From contig OZ038532.1 in NCBI GenBank assembly GCA_964036665.1, forward strand, positions 21,231,037 through 21,295,036: a DNA stretch of 64,000 nucleotides, read 5' to 3'. Origin of the DNA: Gordius sp. MW1. Lineage: Eukaryota > Nematomorpha > Gordioida > Gordea > Gordiidae. Under the pieces are notes generated by a model that saw nothing but the letters and a program-made list of their open reading frames with translations, was not told where the DNA came from and made no database searches. A program made the position numbers and the translations under genes. Shown in pieces: positions 11,541 to 23,159 of this stretch; the stretch's first letter is position 1, and each line of letters begins with the position of its first letter.

Positions 11541-13740
11541 TATTTTTTTATATTATTTATTTTTTTTATATTTTTAGCTTAGTAATAACTTACTCTGTTT
11601 TTTATAATTTTTCAGACTACCTTGCCCATTACCGTTAAAACACCCTTATATCGAATCGACCTTCATTTCTTACTGCCATTCGCCATCTCATCTACAGGTT
11701 ATAGTTTAAATTTTTTTATATTATTTATTTTTTTATATTTTTAGCTTAGTAATAACTTACTCTGTTTTTTATAATTTTTCAGACTACCTTGCCCATTACC
11801 GTTAAAACACACTAATATCGAATCGACCTTCATTTCTAGTGATGCGGAAAAACCGGGAAAAATCTCGGTCTCGTCTCGTCTCGTCTCGAAAAACCGAGAC
11901 AAGACGAGATGAGAATTTGAAAATTGGAGTCGAGATCGAGACGAGAATTTTGAGGTCGAGACGAGACGATACGAGATTTTCTCGGCGAGATCTCGACTTT
12001 TTATTGATCGTTAGATTTTAGTAAATTATTGTGTATTTTAATTTACATTTAAGGTATTAAGTGTAAATCAATATGTATGGAATATATTTGATATTAAAAA
12101 AAATCCCAAGTGTAGTTAATATAATATATTTTTGCAAAAAAATTAAAATTTGGCAATCATTTACCTAAGTATGGTTGATTTTTGTCATACATTTAAATAC
12201 GTACTCATTAATTTAAAGCTTAAACCTTATGTTCTTAATTATATAATAATGCTGCTTTTATTGTTGTTTTTACAACGTTTTAATTTGTGCAACTAGTTAT
12301 CAATTCTGTAAATAATAATAACATCATTATATGTCACTCGCACTTTGTGGTTTATAGCGCTATAGTAAACATGCAATAAACACTATGGGCTATAATTAAT
12401 GATGGTTATATTAATGGACTTAAACATTTGCCTTAAATATGTTAAGGTCTACTTTGAAGCATTAGCAAAGGTTAATAAAGGGTCTCATTTTGCTCAATTA
12501 TGCAACTAAATCAACTATAAGCGAACTTATAATTTTCGAAGTCCATTTATAGTTGACAGACACAGTGAATTTAATACAAATATTATAATTTGCTAGAACA
12601 AAAAAATTTAATTTTTTATATTTCAAATTTATTTATAGTTTTTTTAGTCTGCACTTTTTATAGAAAATGTTATCTTTATGAGTTAATTCATATCTTTATA
12701 TTGTCAATGAGATGTCGTGTCCTGCTAAATCTTTAAAAAGTTTGTGTATTAAAGTTTTTCAAAAAATATAAAATTTGCCATTTGGATTTTTGAACATTTA
12801 TTTATATTTTTAATAAAACAGGAGAAATTTTTATTCCGAATATATTTTTATTTAAAAGTCGAGACGAGACGAGAATTCTCGTCGAGACGAGACGAGACCG
12901 AGATTTTTCTAGACCGAGACGAGATCGAGATTTTCTTTATCGCTCCCGAGACGAGACGAGATTTTGTTTTCGAGACCGAGACGAGACGAGATCGAAACAC
13001 TATTCATTTCTTACTGCCATTCGCCATCTCATCTACAGGTTAGTGTTTAAATTTTTTTATATTATTTATTTTTTTTATATTTTTAGCTAAGTAATAACTT
13101 ACTCTGTTTTTTATAATTTTTCAGACTACCTTGCCCATTACCGTTAAAACAGTAAAATAGCTTTTGCAGAATCCTAAAATTCCTTTATGGTAAGATTGAT
13201 GTTTCATATTTATTTATTTCTTATTTAATTGTTAAATTATATTATTTATTTTTTTATATTTTTGGCTTAGTAATAAAGTGTTTAAATTTTTTTATATTAT
13301 TTATTTTTTTATATTTTTAGCTTAGTAATAACTTACTCTGTTTTTTATAATTTTTCAGACTACCTTGCCCATTACCGTTAAAACAGTAAAATAGCTTTTG
13401 CAGAATCCTAAAATTCCTTTATGGTAAGATTGATGTTTCATACTTATTTATTTATTATTTAATTGCTAAATTATATTATTTATTTTTTTATATTTTTAGC
13501 TTAGGAATAACTTACTCTGTTTTTTATAATTTTTCAGACTACCTTGCCCATTACAGTTAAAACACGCTTATATCGAAACGACCTTCATTTCTTACTGTGC
13601 CATTCGCCATCTCATCTACAGGTTAGTGTTTAAATTTTTTTATATTATTTATTTTTTTATATTTTTAGCTTAGTAATAACTTACTCTGTTTTTTATAATT
13701 TTTCAGACTACCTTGCCCATTACCGTTAAAACATTGTTAT
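11540..13740 (+). repeat. Exon-like tandem array, interrupted by a hAT element
   Basis: At least six units repeat an AT-rich spacer (ttagcttagtaataacttac then ttttttataatttttcag) followed by actaccttgcccattaccgt. In the longer units the block runs for 82 bases up to ...catctacag followed by gtta or gttagt. Each block is thus bounded by a polypyrimidine-AG and a GT, like a short exon, and the first unit is open in one frame. Other units switch after the first half to a segment also present at 11280-11315 (agaatcctaaaattcctt). The hAT element at 11837-13002 sits inside one unit. I do not recognise any protein, and a non-coding satellite is the default reading. Confidence 0.75.
11837..13002. mobile_element. 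hAT-like non-autonomous element with GAGAC-rich ends (1166 bp)
   Basis: It begins tagtgatgcggaaaaaccg and ends ...gagatcgaaacacta (inverted: TAGTGTTTCGATCTC), so the outer TAGTG is shared. It is flanked by a perfect 8-bp direct repeat TTCATTTC (11829-11836 and 13003-13010). Both subterminal regions are packed with GAGACGAGAC-type repeats in inverted orientation; the interior is AT-rich and non-coding. Interior words such as cttttattgttgtttttaca recur at about 39908, marking a further decayed copy. The element disrupts one unit of the exon-like array, so it is younger than the array. Confidence 0.88.
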
Positions 13741-14800
13741 TACATAACTTATACAAGGTCGTATTTCTCCAATCAAAAATATTTTTACCCAGCTTCCACT
13801 CAAACGGACCTTCGGGGAAACTTGTCCCTAGCCTAGGCCACGTTTTACCTCCTCGCCTTCCCATCCCAGATGACCCGAAATATGGATCCCGCATAGTCCC
13901 CATACGTGTGACATTTGTATCTTTTTATATAATACTTTCTTATAATGTGCATTGTTATTACATAACTTATGCAAGGTCGTGTCCCCAAATAAATTACATG
14001 CTTCTATGGCCATGTGATTATAATGGCAGCTCATTAATTTTGTTGCCAGTTTTATTAGTTGAGTTTTTAAATTTTTTATCCCCACACACTTATAGTAAGT
14101 TAGTTAATTTGCCAGGCATAATGTATATGGCAAAACAACGTTTGCCGGGCTTAACTAGTAATTTATATAACAGGAATTTGCTATTATCCTTAATAATTGA
14201 TAGACTTTTGGCAAATCGTTAAATACGAAAGTCCATATTGGCTTGACTAAAAGGGAATCGAGCAGTATGGGGTCACGATATTTAAATACTGACCCCCTAC
14301 CTCTAACTACGCCATTGGTGGCTTGAACCAACCTTGATGCTAATTAATAGTATGGATGAACTAGATACATCTTAACCCCTAACAAGTTTCTTTTATTAAT
14401 TGTTCAAAAGTTAAAGTTATTAAAGTATGTGTATTAGAACAAGTAGTAAAATTCAATTTAATTTTCCTGCCTCCTACTTAAACAAATGCTACTATTACAT
14501 GAACTATTTCAAAAGTAGCATAAAAAATCGGGGATGCTTATTTACTTCTAATATGGCTTTTGGTTCACAAATTTTATGATAAAATATAAATCATAAATGT
14601 GTTGCATATCATCGTTTATTGTTAGTTAATTTTAACAAAACATATATACATACTCAAAGAAATGTAAACATGTAACAAATTTTGCTAAAACATTGTTCAT
14701 CCACGTATGCAAAATTCAAATTTATACAAATGGTCAAAAATAGGAAATTATACATATCACAATATAATGATGTCATGTACGCTTTAATGCATGCCCAAGA
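13741..14800. other. No credible gene; 227-bp spaced direct repeat
   Basis: The word cattgttattacataactta occurs at about 13732 and again at about 13959. A 169-residue plus-strand frame (13713-14222) spans this stretch but starts inside the satellite array and resembles no family I know, so I treat it as chance. From 14230 to 14800 I see only AT-rich sequence, the presumed 3' flank of the PDIA3 gene. Confidence 0.45.
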
Positions 14801-14807
14801 TGTTGTT

Positions 14808-17015
14808 CTACAACTCAGATTTTTCATATTTGAATTTCTTCAGGCCACCGGTAGCTTTTTCAGACACATATTTTAACATACCATCAACCTCTCTTGATCC
14901 CTATTACCACTTTCTATACATATTCAATGCTGTAATTTTACCTCGTATGGGATGGGTTTATCTTTTTTGCCTTTGGGGAGCCAATACATTGTAGGATAAC
15001 TAAAAATAAATTATAACATTTATAGATCTTCAGCTAAACACTATAAACATGGGCGTAGCCAGCGTTGGAATTAGAGGTGGTGGGCAATAATAGTTAAAGG
15101 AGGGGCAAAATGAACATTTTTTGAAATTTTAGCCATAATTTTGATAAATTTCAACTAATTTTTGGATTTAAAGGGGGGAAGTGCCCCTCCCTAGCTACGC
15201 CCATAAATTTGATATTAAAATAAGGTACATATAATTAGTACCCTCTAACGTCATAGCCTTTGGGCAATTCATTAACTGTGGCATCCATCTTAGCAAAAAT
15301 TACATCTTCTCCCTCCAACTATCATATTTAGGAATGTACGTAAAAAATTATGATTACTTTAGAGGCAGCTTCTTTAAATTTAGGTTCGAGAGATTTGCAA
15401 TGGCCACACCAGGGGGCATAGAAGTAAATTAAAACATCTTTTTCTGGTTTGATGACTTCCTCTTCAAAATTTTTATAAACTATGACCTAGAAAAAGGAAG
15501 AGATTTAAATTTAGCTATGAATAACACACTTTAACTGGACCATCATTCTTTTCTGGAATTGGTTCAGATTTATAGTATTCATCAACCTTTCCAGCTATAA
15601 ATTGTGTGATAAAATCTTTCAAATTTTCCATGCTAAATTAGATATATTATAAGATAAATAATGCAATTTCCTACGAAAATTCCTTTTCCATTACATATTT
15701 TTTATCATCTGCCCCAAAACAGCCAATTTTAGGTGCAATTTTAAATTTGTCTTCCAGATCTTTGGCAGTGTCGGTGAAGCCAAACTCAGCCATTTCATTA
15801 TTAAACTTATCTTTATCACTAACAGCAAATTTCAATTTTTCTGATTCTGGTAATTTCATATCTGTCAAAGTTTTGAGTATCCTAGAAATTTACATTATAA
15901 ATCTGTTCCTAAATAAATTGCTTAATTATGTTTACCGATTTCGCCAGAAATTACTATCTATAAAAAGTAATTAGTAAAAGAAACATTAACAAATCTTACG
16001 TTTTGCATTATTTTCATAGTCAATTGTGTAGTATGCTATACACAATGGATTAACAAATATATCAATATTATCAGGAATTCTGTAATCAGCTAATTGAGGT
16101 CTAAAAAATATAGAGATGTTATTAAATATATTTACAATTTTGTTTCCAAAAACTGTTTCATGGCCTTCAGATTACTCAATTCAGTTGAAATTTTACTTTT
16201 CTCAAATTTATTTTGCAATTTTAATGGTTGATAAATGACCATGTGACTAATATTATTATAGCAAAATAACCTGTATCATATACTTTTTGTATTCAGGGGT
16301 TTCACATAGGTTATTTAAAAGTACACCAAAGTCATAATAATTTTTTTTCAAATCTGCAAGTTTTTTGAATTCTTGACACTTATCATCATCCAATGATTCA
16401 CAGAAAGCTGATTAAAATATGTTAATTAATACTAATAATTTACCAATGACTTTGTAGTCTGTGTTAGGTTTTTCAATAAAGGCTTTAAATTGCTCCTTAT
16501 CTTTAATTTCAGTGAAAGATGGGGATGTATGTAGTTTAACAAATTTGACAATTTCACCTAAAAAGTTATTGCAACAATTCATGGTAATTAACTTGATTCC
16601 CTTGGGATGGTTAATTTATCATCAACTTGACCATATTTAAAGACCTTTAATGTAGGATATCCTGTGACACCTTGATCTTTGCAAAGATCGCCATCCTCCT
16701 CACAATTAACCTAACATAATTAATCTTAAATACATGCAATTTAAAATACTTTAAAGATGGTGTTCAATGTATCCAAAGAAGCAAGGGTTGCTCCAGCTGA
16801 GTCCCATTCTGGTGCCAATCTTTTACAATGGCCACACCTGAATTTATATAAAAAAGCGTAAACTATTCTTACCAGGTGGTATAAAATTTGACTAACGCGA
16901 AAGGGAACTCATCCAATGACTTGAAGTTATCCTTGTTCAATTCAACTACGTGGGAATTTATAGTATAGAATGCTATAAAAAGACACAATGTTTGCAACAT
17001 ATTTGTGATAATCAT
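14808..17015 (-). CDS. PDIA3: Protein disulfide isomerase A3 (ERp57-like), 14 exons, 495 aa
   Basis: Exons (minus strand): 17015-16873, 16837-16750, 16710-16593, 16557-16444, 16407-16284, 16246-16136, 16100-16000, 15957-15936, 15881-15675, 15632-15530, 15486-15358, 15318-15242, 14999-14942 and 14900-14808. All junctions are GT-AG and the phase closes throughout, giving 496 codons including TAG. The enzyme forms and isomerises disulfides in glycoproteins in the ER lumen. Domain order is as in ERp57: an N-terminal hydrophobic segment that fits a signal peptide; thioredoxin domain a with [12 protein letters not shown] across exons 1-2; b and b' domains ([13 protein letters not shown] and NFWRNR segments typical of PDIA3); and domain a' with [15 protein letters not shown]. 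The last four residues are KSEL, a KDEL-type retrieval signal. Vertebrate PDIA3 is about 505 aa, so this is full length. Twelve introns are 35-54 nt; exon 8 is only 22 nt; intron 12 is 242 nt because it holds a MITE. The start ATG at 17015 is the first one giving a signal peptide; a second in-frame ATG lies five codons later. Confidence 0.95.
15048..15204. mobile_element. hAT MITE, GCGTAGCC family, inside PDIA3 intron 12
   Basis: Ends are catgggcgtagccagcgttg and ...ccctagctacgcccat, an imperfect inverted pair. The flanks (actataaa and aaatttga) show no clean 8-bp duplication, so the copy is older or its edge has decayed. It accounts for about 157 of the intron's 242 nt. Confidence 0.7.
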
Positions 17016-17019
17016 ATTT

Positions 17020-18540
17020 AAATGAGGAGATTGAGTTTGTGAATTTATTGAGTGTCGTGGTACCCGTGTGATTTATCAATTGGTCCTTTTAAATCGACGT
17101 GTAAACACGCGTGATAGCATCAAATGTACACCTGGTAGGAAAATAGAAAATATTAAAATATTTTCCCGAAATTTAGCATATTTTAGGAATAATAAATTAA
17201 GCATTATGTTGAAAAAACTAAGGCACGCCGCAATATTTGGTGTCATTACAAAAAGTGTAGGGAATAATCAGCAATTGTTTATTATATCTTACGCATTTAG
17301 TCTAAGATGTAATACGATTTTAACGGAGCATTTTTTGAAATGGTAACTTACTACTTAATTGATTATATTACATTGCAAAAATTAATCAAGTTTACTTCAT
17401 CTTTCCTTATATCTAGAGTCAACAATTTGTAAAGCTGTGAAGTCTTTCAGTGGCGCGTAGCCAGAGTTTTCTTAAGGGGGGAGGGGAGGGGAGGGGTAAA
17501 TTTTTTGATGTTAGGATTTTTTATATTTTTAATATAAAAAAGATGATTGCCGCAAAATTAGGTGCTGACACCATAACAAAATTCGAGCAATTCAGGCGTT
17601 TAATAAGCTTTTTTGTAATGTATCATTGTTTTAATATCTTCTTTTGTAACCTTTTTATTTGATTAAATAATTAACCGTGTTTTTATCTACAAACTCAGAG
17701 AGAAATTTTTAGTTTTCCGAAATACAACGAAGTTACTGTAAAAAATTAATCAAATCATTAATTTGGGCCTGAAAGTTCGGGTAGCTATAATAAATTGGAC
17801 ATGGCCGGAAGACTTTTAGAAGGATTTAAACGAGCTTCAGCAAAAAACCTAACAAATCTGACCTAAAATATATGAATTTTGCTTATAAATTATAAATAGT
17901 TACGAAAAGTCATTATAAGACAAGATTAATTTTCTTTTGTCCGCTCATTTTATCATAATTATACCTGAGGTGGGAACATACTCGATGAATTGTGAATATG
18001 GCCTATCCATTAATCTATTGACTGTATAAAATTTTCTTCAGTGGTGCAGAGTTATGGGGAGACAATAGTTATATTAGGGAGTGGTTTTAATAACATTTTC
18101 AAGCTATTAGAGTTTCAAGAGCATTCTTGTAAAACTTTTTTGTTTGAGACAAAGCTAAGCACCTTTTTTAGTTGATGTTTGTTTTAAAAACCTTTAGTAA
18201 AATTAGGCAAATATAATGCTGATTTTCTAGCACAGTAACTGACGGATCTTGCGCAATCAAGATAAGTTAGTTAAAACTTGTTTTTTTTTATCGGAAACCG
18301 TTCATTAATTTGACTAATTAAGGATTTGATCAAGGAGATATAGTTAAATTATAATAAACCTTAATGGATTTAGTTAAAGAATTATTATGAAATTTTGCCT
18401 CCTAGCAAATAAAGGTTTAGATTTAACATCAAAATTATATAATTATTTTTAGGTTTATATTAAAACGAACTTGAAAGTCAACACTGTTTCTTATTAATTT
18501 TAAGTCACAATGTTATCTGTTAGTTGATCTTATTGAATGT
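17020..18540. other. PDIA3 upstream region and repeat fragments, no supported gene
   Basis: Directly upstream of PDIA3 a plus-strand frame with an ATG near 17202 runs to about 17345, where it meets a possible donor (tggtaacttac). It could be the first exon of a divergent gene, but I cannot recognise or extend it. A CAGTGGCGCGTAGCC hAT MITE end sits at 17448 with a G-rich run to about 17500; its other end is not seen. From 17500 to 18540 the sequence is AT-rich and featureless. Confidence 0.35.
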
Positions 18541-19904
18541 CAAATTTTTCCTGCAATTGTTTGCATAGTAGGTATGTATAGATGAAAAAATTTTAAAGTA
18601 TGAAAGGGAACTCAGCATGCGGTGGGTTAATATAGCATATATACAAGAATCAAGATGGAAAGGAGCAAAAGCGTGGATGATATGTGAAGGTTACAAATTT
18701 TATTTCAACGGCTTGGAAACGCATAAAAATACGTGGCAATCATATTAACCTCGCATCTGCAAGATATAGTCATTGATACAAAAAAGTGGTCGACGTATGA
18801 TGTTGAAATTTTGCATAGAAGGTCAAATGATTACTATAGTGTCTGTTTTGCTCCGCAATTATACACAAATGAAGCAAGGGATAATTTTTGGGAATAATTA
18901 GACGAAACGCTTCGCGTGATACCTAGAGCCGAGTTAGTTATAAATCATAAAGGCTCACTTAGGCAAAACATAAGAGGGATGTGAGCGCTACCATGTTGGA
19001 AATCGATATAAGTCGAGAAACAATGGAGACGAAGAAATATTAAACATAGTTGTGGTTTTGTCATCACAAATACTTTCTTTAAAAAAAACGTAATTTACCA
19101 AATAACTTACAAAAGTGGGTAGGTCTTCTCAGATCGACTTCCTCTTAATATAAAGACGGGAATTAAAAAATGTACGCAATTGTGAGTTTATACCAGTGAG
19201 GATATTGCAGCCCAGTACAGACTTATTTTAATGAAATATGTCATCTCTAAGGCAAAAACACAAAAGCTGAAGAGATTTAATGGGTTAATTTAACGTGGTT
19301 CCGTTACACCTAAAGATAGATGATCAGCAGAATGCTAACGATATGTTGACACAGCCAACACGGTACGATTTGTAGAAAAATGTGTTCTAAGATAAGGCAA
19401 ACTTGGTATACAAAAAGATAAAGAGACATGGTGGTGAATGTAGACGTGCAACGCTTAGTCAAATTGAAGAGATGGCTTTAAAAATTATTGTCAGGTAGTA
19501 TAAATGAAGAACAAGATTGGCTTAAGTGAAAGCTAAAAATGGGGCAAAACGTTGTGTCGCCAAGGCTAAAGCAGACCTACGAGAATTTGAACGCTGACTT
19601 AACTAGTAAAGAAGGGGAAAGAATGAACTTCAAAATCGCAACGACCAAGACAAGGAACCCAAAAGATGTTGTAACTGTAAAAACCATAAAGAGCAAGGAC
19701 AGCATCACTCTATGGATTGGGAAGAATACTATAAAATTATTAAACAATGTAAATGGATTTGGGCAAGAACTATGAATAGTGATGCGGAAAAGCCTAGAGA
19801 CGAGACGAGAGTTTGAAAAATTGAGTCGAGATTAAAACGAGATTTTTAACCTTAAGACCAGACGAGACGAGATTTTATCGAGATCTCGGCTTAAAATTTT
19901 TTTT

Positions 19905-22900
19905 TAGGCCATCAGAACCATTTATAGTCTTCTTCTTTATCAGTTATTTGGTCCCACATTCGTGGGATTTGTTTTGATAAGCTTCTTCCATCTTGACCGG
20001 GTGAGTGCCATGTCTTGACTAAGCTCTTAAGTTTTCATAACTTTATCCACTTGCCCTTTCCACGTGACACGGGGTCGTCCTTTTCCTCTCTTTCCCGGTA
20101 CTTCCATGTCCAGTACTTTTCGATTTACGTCATCCGTGTCCTTTCTTAGTATATGCCAATACCACCTTAGCCGATTTTCGTTAATCATGTCCGCCATAAG
20201 TTGAATACCCATTTTTTGTCATAAGAAAGTCATTCGTCATATGGTCGAGCTTAGTATACCCCAAGCTCCACCGTATCATTCTCATCTCCGTGGCTTGTAA
20301 TAGCTTTCCTTCCGTGGTGTTTAATGCCCATGTTTTACTTCCCTAAAGTAACACAGATCTTACGATGGATTTGTAAGCTTTGCTCTTCAACCCTATTGGC
20401 ATTTTTTGTCGTACGTTACACCGGATATACTTCGCCATTTAAGCCATCCTTTTTGGATCCGTACATTGACTTCTGTTGCGCAACCTCCCTCTTGATTCGA
20501 GCCGAGGTATGTAAACCTGTCTACTTTTGGGTACTTTAGATGGTCAGCCAGCGATGGGGTGCTTGTACCGTTCATTTCCCTGTATATCGTTTTTCGATCG
20601 TTGACCTTTAAACCATATCCAGCTAAGCGCTTCGACCACTTCTCGGCTTCGTCGAATACTTTCTCCCTTATTTCCTCGCATAGTACTATATAATCGGCAT
20701 ATAGCATACACCATGGCGATGGCTTTTGAATGTCCCTCGTTATCGTGTCTATAATTATATTAAATAAAAAGGGACTTAAAGCAGATCCTTGATGTAATCC
20801 AATTTTAACCCGAAAAGATTTAGAGTCGCCAACTGTCGTCCTAACGCAAGAGTTTGAGGCTTCATAAATATATTTCATTAGCCGTATATATGCGTCAGGG
20901 ATATTTTGTTTTCTCGGGCACCACCATATTAAATCGCGGGGGACCGTGTCATAAGCTTTCTCCAAGTCGATAAAGACCATATGTAGGTCTTTCCTCTTTT
21001 CACAATTCTTATCCATCATTTGTCTTAGTGCGAAGATTGGGTTGATTGTGGATTTGCCGTCCACAAACCCCAATTGATTAGCCGATATATCCACCTCGTT
21101 TTTCAGCCTTGTTACTAAGATCCTTTCCATAAGCTTCAAGGAGTGGCAAATTAGCTTGATACCTCTGTAATTGCCACAGTCTTGAGGGTCTCCTTTGCCT
21201 TTAAATAAGGGTATAATCGTGCTTGCTCTCCATTGATTGAAATTCGCTCTTCTACCAATATCTTGTTACGAAGGTTCGTCATGATGGTGATTCATTCTTC
21301 ACGACATCCGAGCAATGCTTCCATAAGTATTCCATCAGGGCCATTTGCTTTTCCTTTTTGCATCTTGTTTATTTGTGTCCTAACTTCATCCTCCTGAAAG
21401 AGTTCGACCATACTTATATTTGGCTCAATTTTGTGAAGGGAATCCTTGTCATTTGCAATAAAGTTTCTTAAAATATCATTCCCATCACTTCTTTTGGCTT
21501 GACTAAGGTTTGACCCTTCTCGTTTTTGACTATTAAGAAATCCGACAACGCGACTTTTTTTCTCCCTTATCTTGGCCAATTTGTACATAAGCCTATCGCC
21601 CCCTTTATGATCCAGTTTGTTTGCCATCTCGGTGTACGCGGCATTCTTCGCTTTTGCAACGGCCTTTTTTGCGGCCCTCTTTGCATCCCTATATTCTTGA
21701 TAATCATCCGACTTTTTTTATTTATGCCACTATCTATATAGATTTTTATTTCTTTTGATGAAATCTTTAACCGATTGATCCCACCACCCTAGTTCCCTAT
21801 TCATAGCTTTGCCTCCTCTGGTCTGTCCTAAAACATGAATCGCTGTTACCTTAATGTCCTTAGATAGCGTCTCCCAATCGTCGTCTACGTCCCTTTGCAA
21901 CTTCCTTGCACCCAAGAGTGAGGAGGCTTTTGATGATATTCTTCGTTCGTTGACGTATCCTTTAGTCTTTAGTATCGAATTCGGGGTTCATAGACCTTTC
22001 TTCTTTCGGGAAATACTCTTCTGTCAAGATCCATAACAAGCTGACGATGTTGCCTGGCGATTTCTTCTCCCGGTATTACTTTGCAATACTTGATACTCCA
22101 TAAGTCCTTTCGCCGTATAAGCAATTAGACAATTTGACTGAAATGCTTCCCACTTCTATAGGTCACAATATGATCTTCGCGCTTTGAAAATAGGTGTTAA
22201 CGATCGCCATGTCACATGCTTGGGATACTTGGAGAAGTTTTTCTCCTTCTTTGTTCTTTAGACCATGCCCATAGCCTCCATGATGCGTTCATACCCGAGG
22301 CGATCTTTCCCTACGTGAGCGTTGAAATCTGCCCGAATAATTAGCCTTTCTTCCTGTCCTATTCCCGCTATTTCCTATTCCAATGAATCGAAGAATATGT
22401 CTTTCTCTGATTCCGAACACCCAATTTGGGGAGTATACGCTCACATAACGTTTAGGAGGCCCCCTTGATCTGCAATCTTCACCCACATTAGCCTGTCGAA
22501 ACAACGCTTGACTTCCACCACCTTGTCCTTGAACGATTCGCTAAGAACGATACCGCCCCCGTTTCTACGAATCAGAGGCCCACTGTAGAAAAGCTTGTAT
22601 CCTTCTCCTAATTCCCAAGATTTCGTTCCGTTCCACCTCGTCTCTTGTAGGCAGGCGATGTGTACTTTTCTTTTTTTTAGCATTTGTGCGACCTCCATGG
22701 TCTTCCCCGTCAACGTTCCCACATTCCAGCACGTTATTCGCATTCTTTCAACAACTAATTTCCTTAACCGCCATCGTTGTGAGTTGGGCAGTGACCCTAG
22801 TGTATTTTTCACATTGCACGGGCGGGGTATGCAGTGCGCGTCGTTTGCGGAGAACGCCCTAGCCTTCTTGTAAAATCTTGTTTGAAACTATCACAATTTT

Positions 22901-22990
22901 GGGGTTGGTTTTTATAGCCGGCTTCCGACCTGACGCCAACCCTCCACTTTTGCACACGGACTTGGGACCGTCGTAGGTAGTGTTATAAGA
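19905..22990 (-). pseudogene. RTE-type LINE, minus-strand copy, frameshifted
   Basis: Reading on the minus strand from 22812: an endonuclease start (RMRITCWNVGTLTGK, then CLQETRWNGTKSW and GYKLFYSGP), typical of RTE-clade LINEs. RT frames follow at 21627-21292 and 21139-20393, with ADQ-LGFVDGKST, FIDLEKAYDTV and HQGSALSPFLF motifs. The catalytic box reads YADY instead of YADD. A C-terminal RTE tail (NRLRWYWHILR and a GKGRPRVTWK block) lies at 20212-20027. Several frameshifts separate the pieces, so this copy is dead. Its 5' end faces the 5'-truncated plus copy at 23160. Confidence 0.88.
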
Positions 22991-23159
22991 ACCATTTATT
23001 AATATTTATAGTAATTTAATTTAATTTCTTTTTTGGATAATTCACATCTAGGATGTTAGAATAAATTAATATAATTGAAATTTTTTTAATATTAGATATT
23101 TTACATGCCCAAGCTTAATTAAAATTGAATCAATACCCGAGTAAAATTTAAATTTTATT

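Noticed and set aside
13713..14222. 169-aa plus-strand ORF
   Set aside because: Begins within the satellite array, has biased low-information composition and no family resemblance; the opposite strand is also open in places.
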